Below are positions 41,251 through 48,722 of a DNA stretch of 56,708 bases, one piece after another (within the stretch, counting starts at the first letter, position 1; every line of letters starts with the position of its first letter). The stretch is from an uncultured bacterium (GTDB taxonomy: Bacteria; Atribacterota; Atribacteria; Atribacterales; Caldatribacteriaceae). Below the pieces are notes generated by a model. The model was given only the letters and a program-made list of their open reading frames with translations. It was not told the origin of the DNA and did not search any database. The position numbers and the translations under genes are program-made. The stretch covers positions 1-56,708 of the forward strand of contig CAKZPS010000050.1 in NCBI GenBank assembly GCA_937139415.1. The letters run 5' to 3'.

Positions 41251-41853
41251 ATGCACAGTCGGCGTTGGATTTACCTTGGAGTATTGGGAGGGTTATCGTT
41301 AGCCATGAGTCTCCTCGTTCACTTTCCCCTCATTCCTCAGGCTCCGTTTCTCCTCTACGATCCGGGAAACGTTCCCATTCTCGTGGCGAGCTTTAAGTTT
41401 GGTCCGGGGTTAGGGGTTCTCTTAGCAGGAATCGTTTCCGCACTTTTCGCTCTCCTCACCGGTGAGGGAGGTCCGTGGGGAGCGCTCATGCATTTTGTCG
41501 CGACTGGTACCTACGTTGCCCTGGCCGGATGGCTCTATGCCCGACGGAGGACTATCCAAGGAGCTCTCCTTGGGTTAATCATCGGACCATTGGCTATGAC
41601 CGCGGTGATGGTCTTTGCCAACTTGATCGTGACTCCCATTTATTTGGGAGTGGGGAGAGAAGTAGTATGGGGGATGCTCCTTCCCGCTATTATTCCTTTC
41701 AACCTCTTGAAGGGAGTCATCAATGGGGCGATTACTTTCTTCGTGTACAAAAGGATCAGTGTTTTCTTAGAAGAACCACTCTCAGCGCACCTCCGAGGAG
41801 AATCTCAAGCCCGAGCCGAATGTAGTTCCAGAGAGAGGAGGAGGACTTTATAG
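41251..41853 (+). CDS. ribU: Riboflavin ECF transporter S component RibU
   Basis: Membrane substrate-capture subunit that imports riboflavin together with a shared ECF module (not encoded here). 200 residues with about six hydrophobic helices: 'YLGVLGGLSLAMSLLVHFPLI', 'PFLLYDPGNVPILVASFKFGPGLGVL', 'GPWGALMHFVATGTYVALAGWLYA', 'GLIIGPLAMTAVMVFANLIVTPIYLG' and 'LPAIIPFNLLKGVINGAITFFVYK', closely following the RibU family pattern 'DYSDIP' region (here YDPGNVP). The ATG is preceded by AGGGAGG. The FMN riboswitch upstream makes flavin transport nearly certain. The last 49 bases overlap the end of the convergent ogt gene. Confidence 0.93.
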   Translation: MHSRRWIYLGVLGGLSLAMSLLVHFPLIPQAPFLLYDPGNVPILVASFKFGPGLGVLLAGIVSALFALLTGEGGPWGALMHFVATGTYVALAGWLYARRRTIQGALLGLIIGPLAMTAVMVFANLIVTPIYLGVGREVVWGMLLPAIIPFNLLKGVINGAITFFVYKRISVFLEEPLSAHLRGESQARAECSSRERRRTL

Positions 41854-42329
41854 CGCAGTCCTTCTCCGTATCCCCCGAGGGACTCTCGGGCAATGACCCG
41901 GTGACAGGGAATAAGGAGGGGAAGGCGATTGCGTCCTAAGGCTCTCCCCACCGCCCGGAAGGAATGAGGATGGCCGATTGCGCGGGCGATCGCTCCGTAA
42001 TTTGTGAGGACTCCGTAGGGGAGAGAGGCGATATACTCAAGAACCTGCCGGGTGAAGGGAGTATACCCCTCCAAAGAGAAAGGGTAAAAAGAGAAATGCA
42101 CCTCTCTTCCCGCAAAGTAAGCCCCAAGGTCCTCTTCGATCCCGAAGGGATTCGCGGTTTTCCGCTCCAAGTGTTTCCCCCAGGCGCGGCACTGTTTTTC
42201 GAAGCGTGCGCGTGCCTCTTCTTGGGTACGCTGGGGGAGGATGAAGGAGAAAAGCCCGGTGTCGTTCCAACTGAAGATGCTCCAACCGAAGCGAGTTTCG
42301 ATCTCTTGAAAGAAGACTCTCTCTGTCAC
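41805..42329 (-). CDS. ogt: Methylated-DNA--protein-cysteine methyltransferase
   Basis: Suicide repair protein that moves an alkyl group from O6-alkylguanine to its own cysteine. 174 residues; the active site IPCHRVIA places Cys142 as acceptor, with the DNA-binding 'LTNYGAIARAIGHPHSFRAVGRALGRNRLPLL' before it and 'GGYGEGLRYKVLLL' after it. The start is GTG 42329. The gene is convergent with ribU (49-base overlap) and divergent from the tryptophan T-box operon. The predicted promoters of the two divergent units share the palindromic TATAATTAATTATA at 42359-42372. Confidence 0.94.
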   Translation of the reverse strand: MTERVFFQEIETRFGWSIFSWNDTGLFSFILPQRTQEEARARFEKQCRAWGKHLERKTANPFGIEEDLGAYFAGREVHFSFYPFSLEGYTPFTRQVLEYIASLPYGVLTNYGAIARAIGHPHSFRAVGRALGRNRLPLLIPCHRVIARESLGGYGEGLRYKVLLLSLELHSARA

Positions 42330-42336
42330 GGGAGTA

Positions 42337-42372
42337 TTTACTTCTCCTTTTTTGTGCGTATAATTAATTATA
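42337..42372. promoter_or_regulatory. Overlapping divergent promoters of ogt and the trp T-box operon
   Basis: On the plus strand TTTACT (42337-42342), 16 bases, and consensus TATAAT (42359-42364). The -10 region is a 14-base palindrome, so the minus strand also offers TATAAT (42367-42372) for ogt, with a weak TATTCA as -35. The plus-strand assignment is the stronger one. Confidence 0.55.
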
Positions 42373-42384
42373 ACTTGGGAGAGG

Positions 42385-42617
42385 GAAAGTGAATAGGGAA
42401 GCCGAGGAAGGGAGAGAGTAGTCCTTGTGGCAGACTCAAGAGAGCCGGGGGAGGTGGAAGCCCGGTGTTGTGCGCGAGGATGAATGGGTCTTGGAGGCGT
42501 CGGCTGAACAGAGTAGGCACGACCGGTTTTTCTCCGCTACAGGAAGGGAGTGGAGCAAAGAGCTCAAGAAGGGTGGTACCGCGGGTTACCCCTCGTCCCT
42601 GAGGCGAGGGGTTTTTT
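42385..42617 (+). ncRNA. T-box leader, tryptophan specifier
   Basis: A tRNA-sensing leader. Stem I base pairs AGCCGA (about 42401) with TCGGCT (about 42500); the loop-E element AGAGTAG on the 5' side faces GAATGGG on the 3' side; the apical part has 'GGGGGAGGTGGAAGCCC'. The specifier read in the loop is TGG (42485-42487), the tryptophan codon. The antiterminator T-box core 'AAGGGTGGTACCGCGGG' is at about 42569-42585, with GGTGGTACC conserved exactly. The competing terminator is at 42588-42617. Uncharged tRNA-Trp should allow read-through into the transporter and trpB2 genes. ATG and AAT could be read in other registers, but the downstream genes support tryptophan. Confidence 0.93.
42588..42617 (+). 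terminator. T-box terminator
   Basis: ACCCCTCG / CGAGGGGT stem with a 9-base loop and a T6 tail. Its left arm overlaps the 3' side of the antiterminator, as expected for a transcriptional T-box. Confidence 0.93.
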
Positions 42618-42649
42618 GTTCGATACCAATTTCAAGGAGGCGAGAAGCG

Positions 42650-43660
42650 ATGAAGAGAATTCTTTTCGTGGGGTTGGTACTCTTTCTGGTCGTGTGGCTT
42701 GGGTTTGCGGGGAGTGCCGAAGAGAAGATTCGCGTCGGTATTATGCAAATTGTAGACCATCCCGCCCTCAATGCTACCCGCCAAGGACTCATTGATGCCC
42801 TCGCCGAGGTCTACGGCTATGTGGAGGGGCAAAATATCGTCTATGATGCTCAATCCGCGCAGGGAGACGTAGCCACGGCGAACACCATCGCCCGAAAATT
42901 TGTAGCCGATAAGGTTGACCTCATCGTCTCTATTGCTACACCCACCTCTCAAGCTGCGGTGAACGCCACGAAAGACATCCCCATTGTCTTCAGTGCAGTG
43001 ACCGATCCGGTGGCGGCAGGATTGGTGAAAGATTTGGAGAAACCAGGAGGGAATGTCACCGGTATTTCCGACCTCACTCCGGTAGAGAAGCAAATCTATC
43101 TCATTAAGTTCCTCTTCCCCGATGCAAAGAGAGTAGGAACGCTCTATAACGCCGGAGAGGTGAATTCGGTGGTAACGAACGAGATGGCCAAAGCCGCCTG
43201 TCAAGAAAACGGCTTAGAACTCGTGGAGGCCACGGTGACGAGCACCGCCGATGTGGCTATGGCTGCTCAGTCTCTCATAGGAAAAGTGAACGCCGTATAT
43301 GTGGCAACTGATAATACGGTGGTGAGTGCCCTTGACGTGGTGGGGAAGGTGTGTGTGGACAATAAACTCCCCTTGGTCTTAGCTGACCCGACTACCGTGG
43401 GTAAGGGAGCCTTGTGCGCCTTGGGCTTTGATTATTACCTCCACGGTCGGCAAACCGCCGATATCGTGGCGCGCATCCTCAAAGGAGAGAAACCCGGAGA
43501 GGTACCGGTCGAGTTTGCCAAAAAATTAACCCTCCTTGTCAATACCCAGGTGGTCACCTCCTTGGGGTTAGATAGCGCAGCAACTAAAGCGCAATTCGAG
43601 CGCTTTGTGGAGGAGATGAAAGGAAAAGGTGTAGAAGTCGCGCTTCAATTCATAGAGTAG
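42650..43660 (+). CDS. trpX: Tryptophan ABC transporter substrate-binding protein (TrpX type)
   Basis: Extracytoplasmic binding protein of the COG2984 family, 336 residues, with a signal peptide (MKRILFVGLVLFLVVWLG, cleavage after GFAGSAE region). Family motifs: 'VGIMQIVDHPALNATRQGLIDAL', 'VDLIVSIATPTSQAAVNATKDIPIVFSAVTDPVAAGLV' region, 'GGNVTGISDLTPVEKQ' and 'ALGFDYYLHGRQTADI'. Members controlled by Trp T-boxes or trp regulators are called TrpX. The ATG follows CAAGGAGG at 9 bases; the frame is open upstream through the T-box and is not coding there. The T-box with a TGG specifier makes tryptophan (or a precursor such as indole) the likely ligand. Confidence 0.9.
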   Translation: MKRILFVGLVLFLVVWLGFAGSAEEKIRVGIMQIVDHPALNATRQGLIDALAEVYGYVEGQNIVYDAQSAQGDVATANTIARKFVADKVDLIVSIATPTSQAAVNATKDIPIVFSAVTDPVAAGLVKDLEKPGGNVTGISDLTPVEKQIYLIKFLFPDAKRVGTLYNAGEVNSVVTNEMAKAACQENGLELVEATVTSTADVAMAAQSLIGKVNAVYVATDNTVVSALDVVGKVCVDNKLPLVLADPTTVGKGALCALGFDYYLHGRQTADIVARILKGEKPGEVPVEFAKKLTLLVNTQVVTSLGLDSAATKAQFERFVEEMKGKGVEVALQFIE

Positions 43661-43665
43661 TAAAG

Positions 43666-43693
43666 AAAGGGGGGGAAGATTCCCTCCCTTTTT
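43666..43693 (+). terminator. Intercistronic hairpin after trpX
   Basis: AAAGGGGGGG pairs with CCCTCCCTTT (one G-T wobble) around a 6-base loop, with a T5 run, starting 6 bases after the trpX stop and 22 bases before the proposed trpY start. It is a partial terminator or message stabiliser like those after the other three binding-protein genes. Confidence 0.65.
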
Positions 43694-43714
43694 GAGGAGA
43701 AAGGGGGCCAAACC

Positions 43715-44614
43715 ATTCGCGATTTTTTCCTCTATAGTGCGCAAGAAGGACTCCTCTTTAGCCTTTTAGCTTTGGGGGTATTTATCACCTTTCGCTGTCT
43801 CAATTTTCCCGATCTCACCGTGGATGGGAGTTACCCCTTGGGGGCAGCAGTATTGGCGCTCCTCATGTATCGGGGATACGGGGCTCTGGCGGGTATCGTG
43901 GCGGCGTGTTTGGCAGGGGCTTTGGCGGGTTTATTCACCGGAGTACTCCACACCTTTTCCCGCATTCCTGCGCTCCTTTCCGGTATTCTCACCATGATTT
44001 GCCTCTATTCCATTAATCTCCGGGTGATGGGAAGACCCAATATTTCTCTCTCCGAAAATTTGGGGCATCGCACGGTGTTTGTCCTCTTGCGGGACGCCTT
44101 TCCTCGGGTTCCGGAGGTTTACCTCCGTTTCATCTTCCTCTTTCTCCTCGTGGTCTTGGTGAAGGTCATGGTGGACCTCTTCTTGCAAACCGAAGTGGGT
44201 CTCTCCATCCGTGCGACCGGCGACAATGAAACCTTGGTTGCTACTCAGGGCATCGATCCCAACTGCATGAAATTGATCGGGATTTCCCTTTCCAACGCTT
44301 TGGTGGCCTTGGCGGGGGCAATGTTTGCCCAGTATCAGGGTTTTGTGGATATCAATATGGGTATCGGTATGGTCATTTCTGGGCTCGCCTCGGTGATCGT
44401 GGGTGAAGTGCTCTTACGGGGGAGAACCATTTTTATGGCTACTTTGCAGGTCGTTTTGGGTTCGGTGGTATACCGCCTGGCTACTGCTATAGCCTTGAAC
44501 TGGGGATACAATATCGGTTTCAAGCCCTATGATTTGAAGTTGTTCACCGGGCTCCTCGTGATCGTGATTCTCTCTTTCCCGATCTTGAAAGAAAAGTTGG
44601 GGAGGGTGAAGTAG
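43715..44614 (+). CDS. trpY: Tryptophan ABC transporter permease (TrpY type), probable ATT start
   Basis: Membrane channel of the COG4120 family that pairs with TrpX. With the start at 43715 it has 299 residues: '(M)RDFFLYSAQEGLLFSLLA' then 'LGVFITFRCLNFPDLTVDGSYPLGAAV', which matches the family's usual first helix followed by FPDLTVDGS. No ATG, GTG or TTG lies in frame between the trpX hairpin and a TTG at 43772. That TTG would cut away the first helix and has no ribosome site. The ATT at 43715 sits 7 bases after AAGGGGG. Later helices include 'LVALAGAMFAQYQGFVDINMGIGMVISGLASVIVGEVL'-type sequence near residues 195-235. Its stop overlaps the trpZ GTG. Confidence 0.85.
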   Translation: MRDFFLYSAQEGLLFSLLALGVFITFRCLNFPDLTVDGSYPLGAAVLALLMYRGYGALAGIVAACLAGALAGLFTGVLHTFSRIPALLSGILTMICLYSINLRVMGRPNISLSENLGHRTVFVLLRDAFPRVPEVYLRFIFLFLLVVLVKVMVDLFLQTEVGLSIRATGDNETLVATQGIDPNCMKLIGISLSNALVALAGAMFAQYQGFVDINMGIGMVISGLASVIVGEVLLRGRTIFMATLQVVLGSVVYRLATAIALNWGYNIGFKPYDLKLFTGLLVIVILSFPILKEKLGRVK

Positions 44615-45414
44615 TGCTCCGCTTAGAACGAGTCAACAAGTACTTCTTTCGCAATTCTCTCGATGAGCGTTGGACGATTCGGAACCTCACCCTCCAAGTG
44701 CAAGAAGGAGATTTTGTGACCGTGGTGGGGAGTAACGGAGCAGGGAAGACCACCCTGCTCAACTTGATTAGTGGCGCCTATTTTCCCGATGAGGGGCGCA
44801 TCGTGATCGACGAACTCGACGTGACCGAATTGCCTACCCACCGGCGGGCGCTCTATCTGGGGCGGGTATTTCAAAACACCTCCCAGGGTACCGCTCCCTC
44901 GCTCACCATCGAAGAGAATCTGGCCATTGCCTATCTCAAGGGGAAACCGAAGGGGATTCGCATGGCTTTAAACGAGAGAATGCGGGCGATATTCCGCGAT
45001 AAGCTCGCCGAGATCGGCCTTGGCTTAGAGAAGCGCTTGAAGGATCGGGTGGGCTTACTCTCCGGTGGACAGAGGCAAGCCTTAGCCCTCCTCATGGCCA
45101 CCTTGGCCAAACCCAAGATTTTACTCCTCGATGAACACACCGCTAACCTCGATCCGAAAACGGCGGAAATCATTATGGAGCTCACCGCCCGTTTAGTGGG
45201 GGAAAACCATCTCACCACTCTTATGGTCACTCACAATCTCCAGGACGCCCTTTCCTTTGGCAACCGAACTTTAATGATGGATGAAGGAGAAGTGGTGCTT
45301 GACGTAGCCGGCGAAGAACGCAAGAAAATGACCATTCAGGAGCTTCTTGAACGTTTTACGCTCCTGCGTCATAAGAAGTTTGCCGAAGACCGAGTGCTAC
45401 TCTCATCTTCATAA
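44614..45414 (+). CDS. trpZ: Tryptophan ABC transporter ATPase (TrpZ type)
   Basis: ATPase of the TrpXYZ importer (COG1101), 266 residues. Walker A GSNGAGKTT, Q-loop 'GRVFQNTSQGTAPSLTIEENLAIA' (the family-typical long version), signature 'LSGGQRQALALLMA', Walker B 'ILLLDEHTANLD' (His follows the catalytic Glu where most ABC ATPases have Pro, a feature shared within this family) and H-loop 'MVTHNLQ'. The GTG start overlaps the trpY stop by one base. Confidence 0.92.
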   Translation: MLRLERVNKYFFRNSLDERWTIRNLTLQVQEGDFVTVVGSNGAGKTTLLNLISGAYFPDEGRIVIDELDVTELPTHRRALYLGRVFQNTSQGTAPSLTIEENLAIAYLKGKPKGIRMALNERMRAIFRDKLAEIGLGLEKRLKDRVGLLSGGQRQALALLMATLAKPKILLLDEHTANLDPKTAEIIMELTARLVGENHLTTLMVTHNLQDALSFGNRTLMMDEGEVVLDVAGEERKKMTIQELLERFTLLRHKKFAEDRVLLSSS

Positions 45415-45432
45415 AAGAAAGGAGGAACGAGT

Positions 45433-46752
45433 ATGGAAGAAAATCGCATTATCCTCAATGCCCAAGAGATGCCCACCATTTGGTATAACATTCTCGCTGA
45501 TTTACCCCGCCCCTTGGATCCCCCTCTCCATCCTGCCACGATGCAGCCGGTGCAACTGGAGGACCTTGCGCCGATTTTCCCCCCGAGCCTCATCGAGCAA
45601 GAGGTGAGTTCTACCCGGTTCATCGATATTCCCGGCGAGGTCCTCGATATCTACCGTTTGTGGCGGCCGACTCCCCTCATCCGTGCCCGGAAACTGGAAA
45701 AGTTTTTGCAAACCCCGGCGCGCATTTACTATAAGTATGAGGGGACGAGCCCTGCAGGGAGCCACAAACCGAATACTGCAGTGGCCCAAGCGTATTACAA
45801 TAAGAAGGATGGGACCAAGCGTCTCACTACCGAGACAGGAGCCGGACAGTGGGGTTCGGCATTGGCCATGGCTTGTCAATTCTTTGGTTTAGAATGTACC
45901 GTATACATGGTCAAAGTGAGTTATGAGCAGAAACCCTACCGGCGGGTTCTCATGCAGACCTGGCGCGCAGAGGTCTATCCCAGTCCCAGTACCCGCACCA
46001 AGGCAGGAAGAGATATCCTGGCGCAGGATCCGGCTTCACCGGGGAGCTTGGGAGTGGCGATTAGCGAAGCCATCGAAGACGCCGTGACCACTCCTCATTC
46101 GAAATATAGCTTGGGGAGCGTATTGAACCATGTTTTACTCCATCAGACCATTATCGGTGAAGAAACCAAATTGCAGCTTGAAAAGGTGGGGGAGAAATAT
46201 CCCGATATCGTGGTTGGCTGTGTGGGGGGAGGGAGTAATTTCGGCGGAATCGTTCTTCCCTTCATGCGCGATAAGCTCGCCGGCACACAACAATTCCGTG
46301 CGATTGCGGTGGAGCCGACCGCGTGTTCTTCGCTCCTTCGTGGACGCTATGAATATGATTACGGAGATGTAGCCAAGAACACCCCGCTCCTCAAAATGCA
46401 CACCTTAGGTCACAATTTCATTCCCCCTGCGATTCATGCCGGAGGTTTACGTTACCACGGCATGGCTCCCATCGTGAGCCTGTTATACGATCTCGGGTTC
46501 ATTGAGGCACAAGCCTACAAGCAAAACGAAGTTTTTGAAGCAGCGGTGACCTTTGCCCGTACCGAAGGTTTGGTGGTAGCACCGGAAACCGCCCATGCGG
46601 TGAAAGCGGTCATCGAGGAAGCCAAGAAATGTGTTCTCAACGGGGAAGAAAAAGTGATCGTTTTTAACTGCAGTGGTCATGGGTTCTTGGATTTAGGAGC
46701 GTATGATCTCTACATCAACAATCACCTTCCCGATGTCAACCATAATAGTTGA
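45433..46752 (+). CDS. trpB2: Tryptophan synthase beta chain, TrpB2 type
   Basis: Makes tryptophan from indole and serine with PLP. 439 residues, longer than classical TrpB (about 400) and with the TrpB2 N-terminal extension (residues 1-80 with '[20 protein letters not shown]'). The PLP lysine is Lys112 in AGSHKPNTA, the catalytic glutamate lies in '[14 protein letters not shown]', and the phosphate loop is [11 protein letters not shown]. There is no trpA nearby. TrpB2 enzymes are known from archaea and thermophiles and often work without TrpA, salvaging free indole. Its place behind trpXYZ and a Trp T-box suggests that the operon scavenges tryptophan or indole. The ATG follows AAAGGAGG. Confidence 0.95.
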   Translation: MEENRIILNAQEMPTIWYNILADLPRPLDPPLHPATMQPVQLEDLAPIFPPSLIEQEVSSTRFIDIPGEVLDIYRLWRPTPLIRARKLEKFLQTPARIYYKYEGTSPAGSHKPNTAVAQAYYNKKDGTKRLTTETGAGQWGSALAMACQFFGLECTVYMVKVSYEQKPYRRVLMQTWRAEVYPSPSTRTKAGRDILAQDPASPGSLGVAISEAIEDAVTTPHSKYSLGSVLNHVLLHQTIIGEETKLQLEKVGEKYPDIVVGCVGGGSNFGGIVLPFMRDKLAGTQQFRAIAVEPTACSSLLRGRYEYDYGDVAKNTPLLKMHTLGHNFIPPAIHAGGLRYHGMAPIVSLLYDLGFIEAQAYKQNEVFEAAVTFARTEGLVVAPETAHAVKAVIEEAKKCVLNGEEKVIVFNCSGHGFLDLGAYDLYINNHLPDVNHNS

Positions 46753-46761
46753 GCGAAGGCA

Positions 46762-46770
46762 TGGTACAAT
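46762..46770 (+). promoter_or_regulatory. Extended -10 promoter of the FGGY kinase gene
   Basis: TGGTACAAT is a TGN-extended -10 box, 25 bases before the GTG start at 46796. No convincing -35 hexamer lies at the usual distance, and no terminator separates it from trpB2. Confidence 0.45.
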
Positions 46771-46795
46771 GGAAGAGAGGAAAACGGAGTAGGGG

Positions 46796-48334
46796 GTGAA
46801 AACGTTGTACCTTTTGGGAACTGATATTGGTACACAAGGGACCAAAACCGTTATGGTGACTGAGAAGGGGGAATTCGTGGCTGATGCTTTCACCGAGTAC
46901 GATGTCATCACGCCTCGCCCTTCCTGGGCAGAGCAATGGCCAGATGTGTGGCTCGAAGCGGTGGTGGAAACGGTCGCACGGTGTGTGGAGAAAGCAAGGG
47001 TGAAACCTCAAGATATTGCCGGACTGGCTATAAGTGGCCTCTACGGTGGCTCGGGTGTTCCGGTGGATAGAGACTTAAACCCCTTACGTCCCTGTCTCAT
47101 CTGGATGGACCGCCGTGCCCGTAAGGAAACGCAGTGGGTGAAGGATAACGTTCCCTTAGAAACCATTTTTGGAATCACCGGAAATTACGTTGACTCTTAC
47201 TATGGCTTCACCAAAATGATGTGGATTCGCAATAACGAACCGCAAGTGTGGGAGAAGATTGGGCAATTCGTCACCCCTAAGGATTACGTCGTGCATCGTT
47301 TGACGGGAGTTTTGGCTACCGACTACTCCTCGGCAGGGAATATCGGTGGGGTTTTTGATATTCGCAAGCGTACCTGGTCGGAGGAAATGTGTTCGATTTT
47401 GGGTATTCCTCGACGGATGCTCCCCGATACTATTTTCAAATCTTCAGACATGGTGGGTAAACTCAACCGACAATTCGCCGAACGAATGAATCTCAAGGAG
47501 GGGACTCCCGTTATTGCCGGGGGAGTCGATGCACCGGTAGCCCAACTTGCAGCCGGAGTACTCACCATGGGTGAACACGTAGCCATGGCGGGGACCTCCA
47601 TGTGTTGGGGAACGGTGCATGAAGGGCAGTACCTCACTCCTTTCTTGGTGAGTTTCCCCTACGTGGTCTACGACGACAAGCTCATCTATACCTTTGGAGG
47701 GAGCGCCACCTCCGGAGCCTTAGCGCGGTGGTTCCGCGAACAATTCGGAATGTACGAAAAGGAAGTGGAGAAGAACACCAAAATTCCTGCCTATACCCTC
47801 TTAGAACTCCAAGTGCAGAACATCCCTTCGGGAAGTGAAGGGTTAATCGTGCTCCCCTACTTCATGGGAGAACGCTCTCCCATCTGGGATCCCGATGCGC
47901 GGGGGACGGTTTTAGGCCTCTCTCTCTACCATACTCGCGCCCATCTCTATCGGGCGATGCTCGAATCAGCAGCATACGCTCTCCGTCACAACATGGAGGA
48001 GGCGATGAAGACCGGGATGAAACTCAATCCGGAGTGCTGGATTGTGGGAGGCGTAGCTCGTTCCTCATTCTGGGTGCAAATTTTTGCCGATATCACCGGA
48101 TTCCATATGAAACGTCTCTCCAAAGACGTAGAGGCCCCGTTTGGGGACGCCTTTTTGGTAGGCTTGGGCACCGGGATCTTCTCTTCTCCCGAACAGATTA
48201 AAGAGTGGATCAGTTTCCGCCCGGTCATCACCGTGGATGAGGAGCGCAAGAAAGTGTACGACAAATATTACGCCCTCTTCCGAGAACTCTACGAGAATAC
48301 GAAGGGCATCATGAAAAAACTCGCCGATCTGTGA
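46796..48334 (+). CDS. FGGY-family carbohydrate kinase (xylulokinase-like)
   Basis: Phosphorylates a ketose or polyol with ATP. 512 residues with the FGGY N-terminal domain 'LLGTDIGTQGTKTVMV' (phosphate-1 loop), 'LAISGLYGGSGVPVD', 'CLIWMDRRARKET', 'VTPKDYVVHRLTG', and a C-terminal domain with 'VAMAGTSMCWGTVH' (adenosine/phosphate-2), 'LPYFMGERSPIWDPDARG' and 'WIVGGVARSSFWVQIFADI'. The GERSPIWD motif is that of xylulokinases. The GTG at 46796 follows GTAGGGGG. It stands between a tryptophan operon and an NQR operon with its own promoter and terminator; it could serve the sugars imported by the two ABC systems further upstream. Confidence 0.9.
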   Translation: MKTLYLLGTDIGTQGTKTVMVTEKGEFVADAFTEYDVITPRPSWAEQWPDVWLEAVVETVARCVEKARVKPQDIAGLAISGLYGGSGVPVDRDLNPLRPCLIWMDRRARKETQWVKDNVPLETIFGITGNYVDSYYGFTKMMWIRNNEPQVWEKIGQFVTPKDYVVHRLTGVLATDYSSAGNIGGVFDIRKRTWSEEMCSILGIPRRMLPDTIFKSSDMVGKLNRQFAERMNLKEGTPVIAGGVDAPVAQLAAGVLTMGEHVAMAGTSMCWGTVHEGQYLTPFLVSFPYVVYDDKLIYTFGGSATSGALARWFREQFGMYEKEVEKNTKIPAYTLLELQVQNIPSGSEGLIVLPYFMGERSPIWDPDARGTVLGLSLYHTRAHLYRAMLESAAYALRHNMEEAMKTGMKLNPECWIVGGVARSSFWVQIFADITGFHMKRLSKDVEAPFGDAFLVGLGTGIFSSPEQIKEWISFRPVITVDEERKKVYDKYYALFRELYENTKGIMKKLADL

Positions 48335-48374
48335 GGGAAATCTGCATAAGAGGCGTCTTTGGCTCTTTCTGGAG

Positions 48375-48407
48375 AATACCCTTCCCCTCCTGGGGGAGGG
48401 TATTTTT
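48375..48407 (+). terminator. Terminator after the FGGY kinase
   Basis: AATACCCTTCCCC pairs with GGGGAGGGTATT (one bulged base) around a short loop, ending in TATTTTT. It closes the kinase transcript 40 bases after its stop. Confidence 0.85.
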
Positions 48408-48722
48408 GTGGAAAACGCAAGACTCAGAGCAATCTTCCTAAGAATGGGCTTTTTCTCCAGGGCTATGGGGCTTGCAAAGGCTAAAAGAGAAGCCGCTGCA
48501 AGAGTCATCTTTTGGAGGTTTGTAGCGATCGATTGAAGAGAGAGTTTTTCCCGGTGTTTCCCAGAAAGTACTTGCGAAGGAAGTGTTTTCTTCGCCTTGT
48601 GGTGTGGAAATAAAGAGAACGAGGAGGGGGTTTGAGAAATTAGGCCACAGTTTCTTGTGGCTTTGTTGATGGTTTTGTTTGTTATAATAGAAACGAAGCT
48701 AACACTCGTAGGAGGAGGAACA
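48408..48722 (+). other. Intergenic region with nqr promoter
   Basis: About 315 bases without a gene. The first 240 show no recognised element. An extended -10 promoter, TGTTATAAT (48680-48688), sits near the end, about 35 bases before the nqrB start. A strong AGGAGGAGG ribosome site is at 48710-48718. No riboswitch-like pattern was recognised. Confidence 0.6.
48680..48688 (+). promoter_or_regulatory. Extended -10 promoter of the nqr operon
   Basis: TGTTATAAT: a TGN extension directly before a consensus TATAAT. A TTGTTG 14 bases upstream is too close for a normal -35. The site would start transcription near 48695 with a 28-base leader. Confidence 0.6.

Noticed and set aside
42425-42649. Upstream extension of the trpX frame
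   Set aside because: Runs through the T-box core and its terminator; the signal peptide and ribosome site place the start at 42650.
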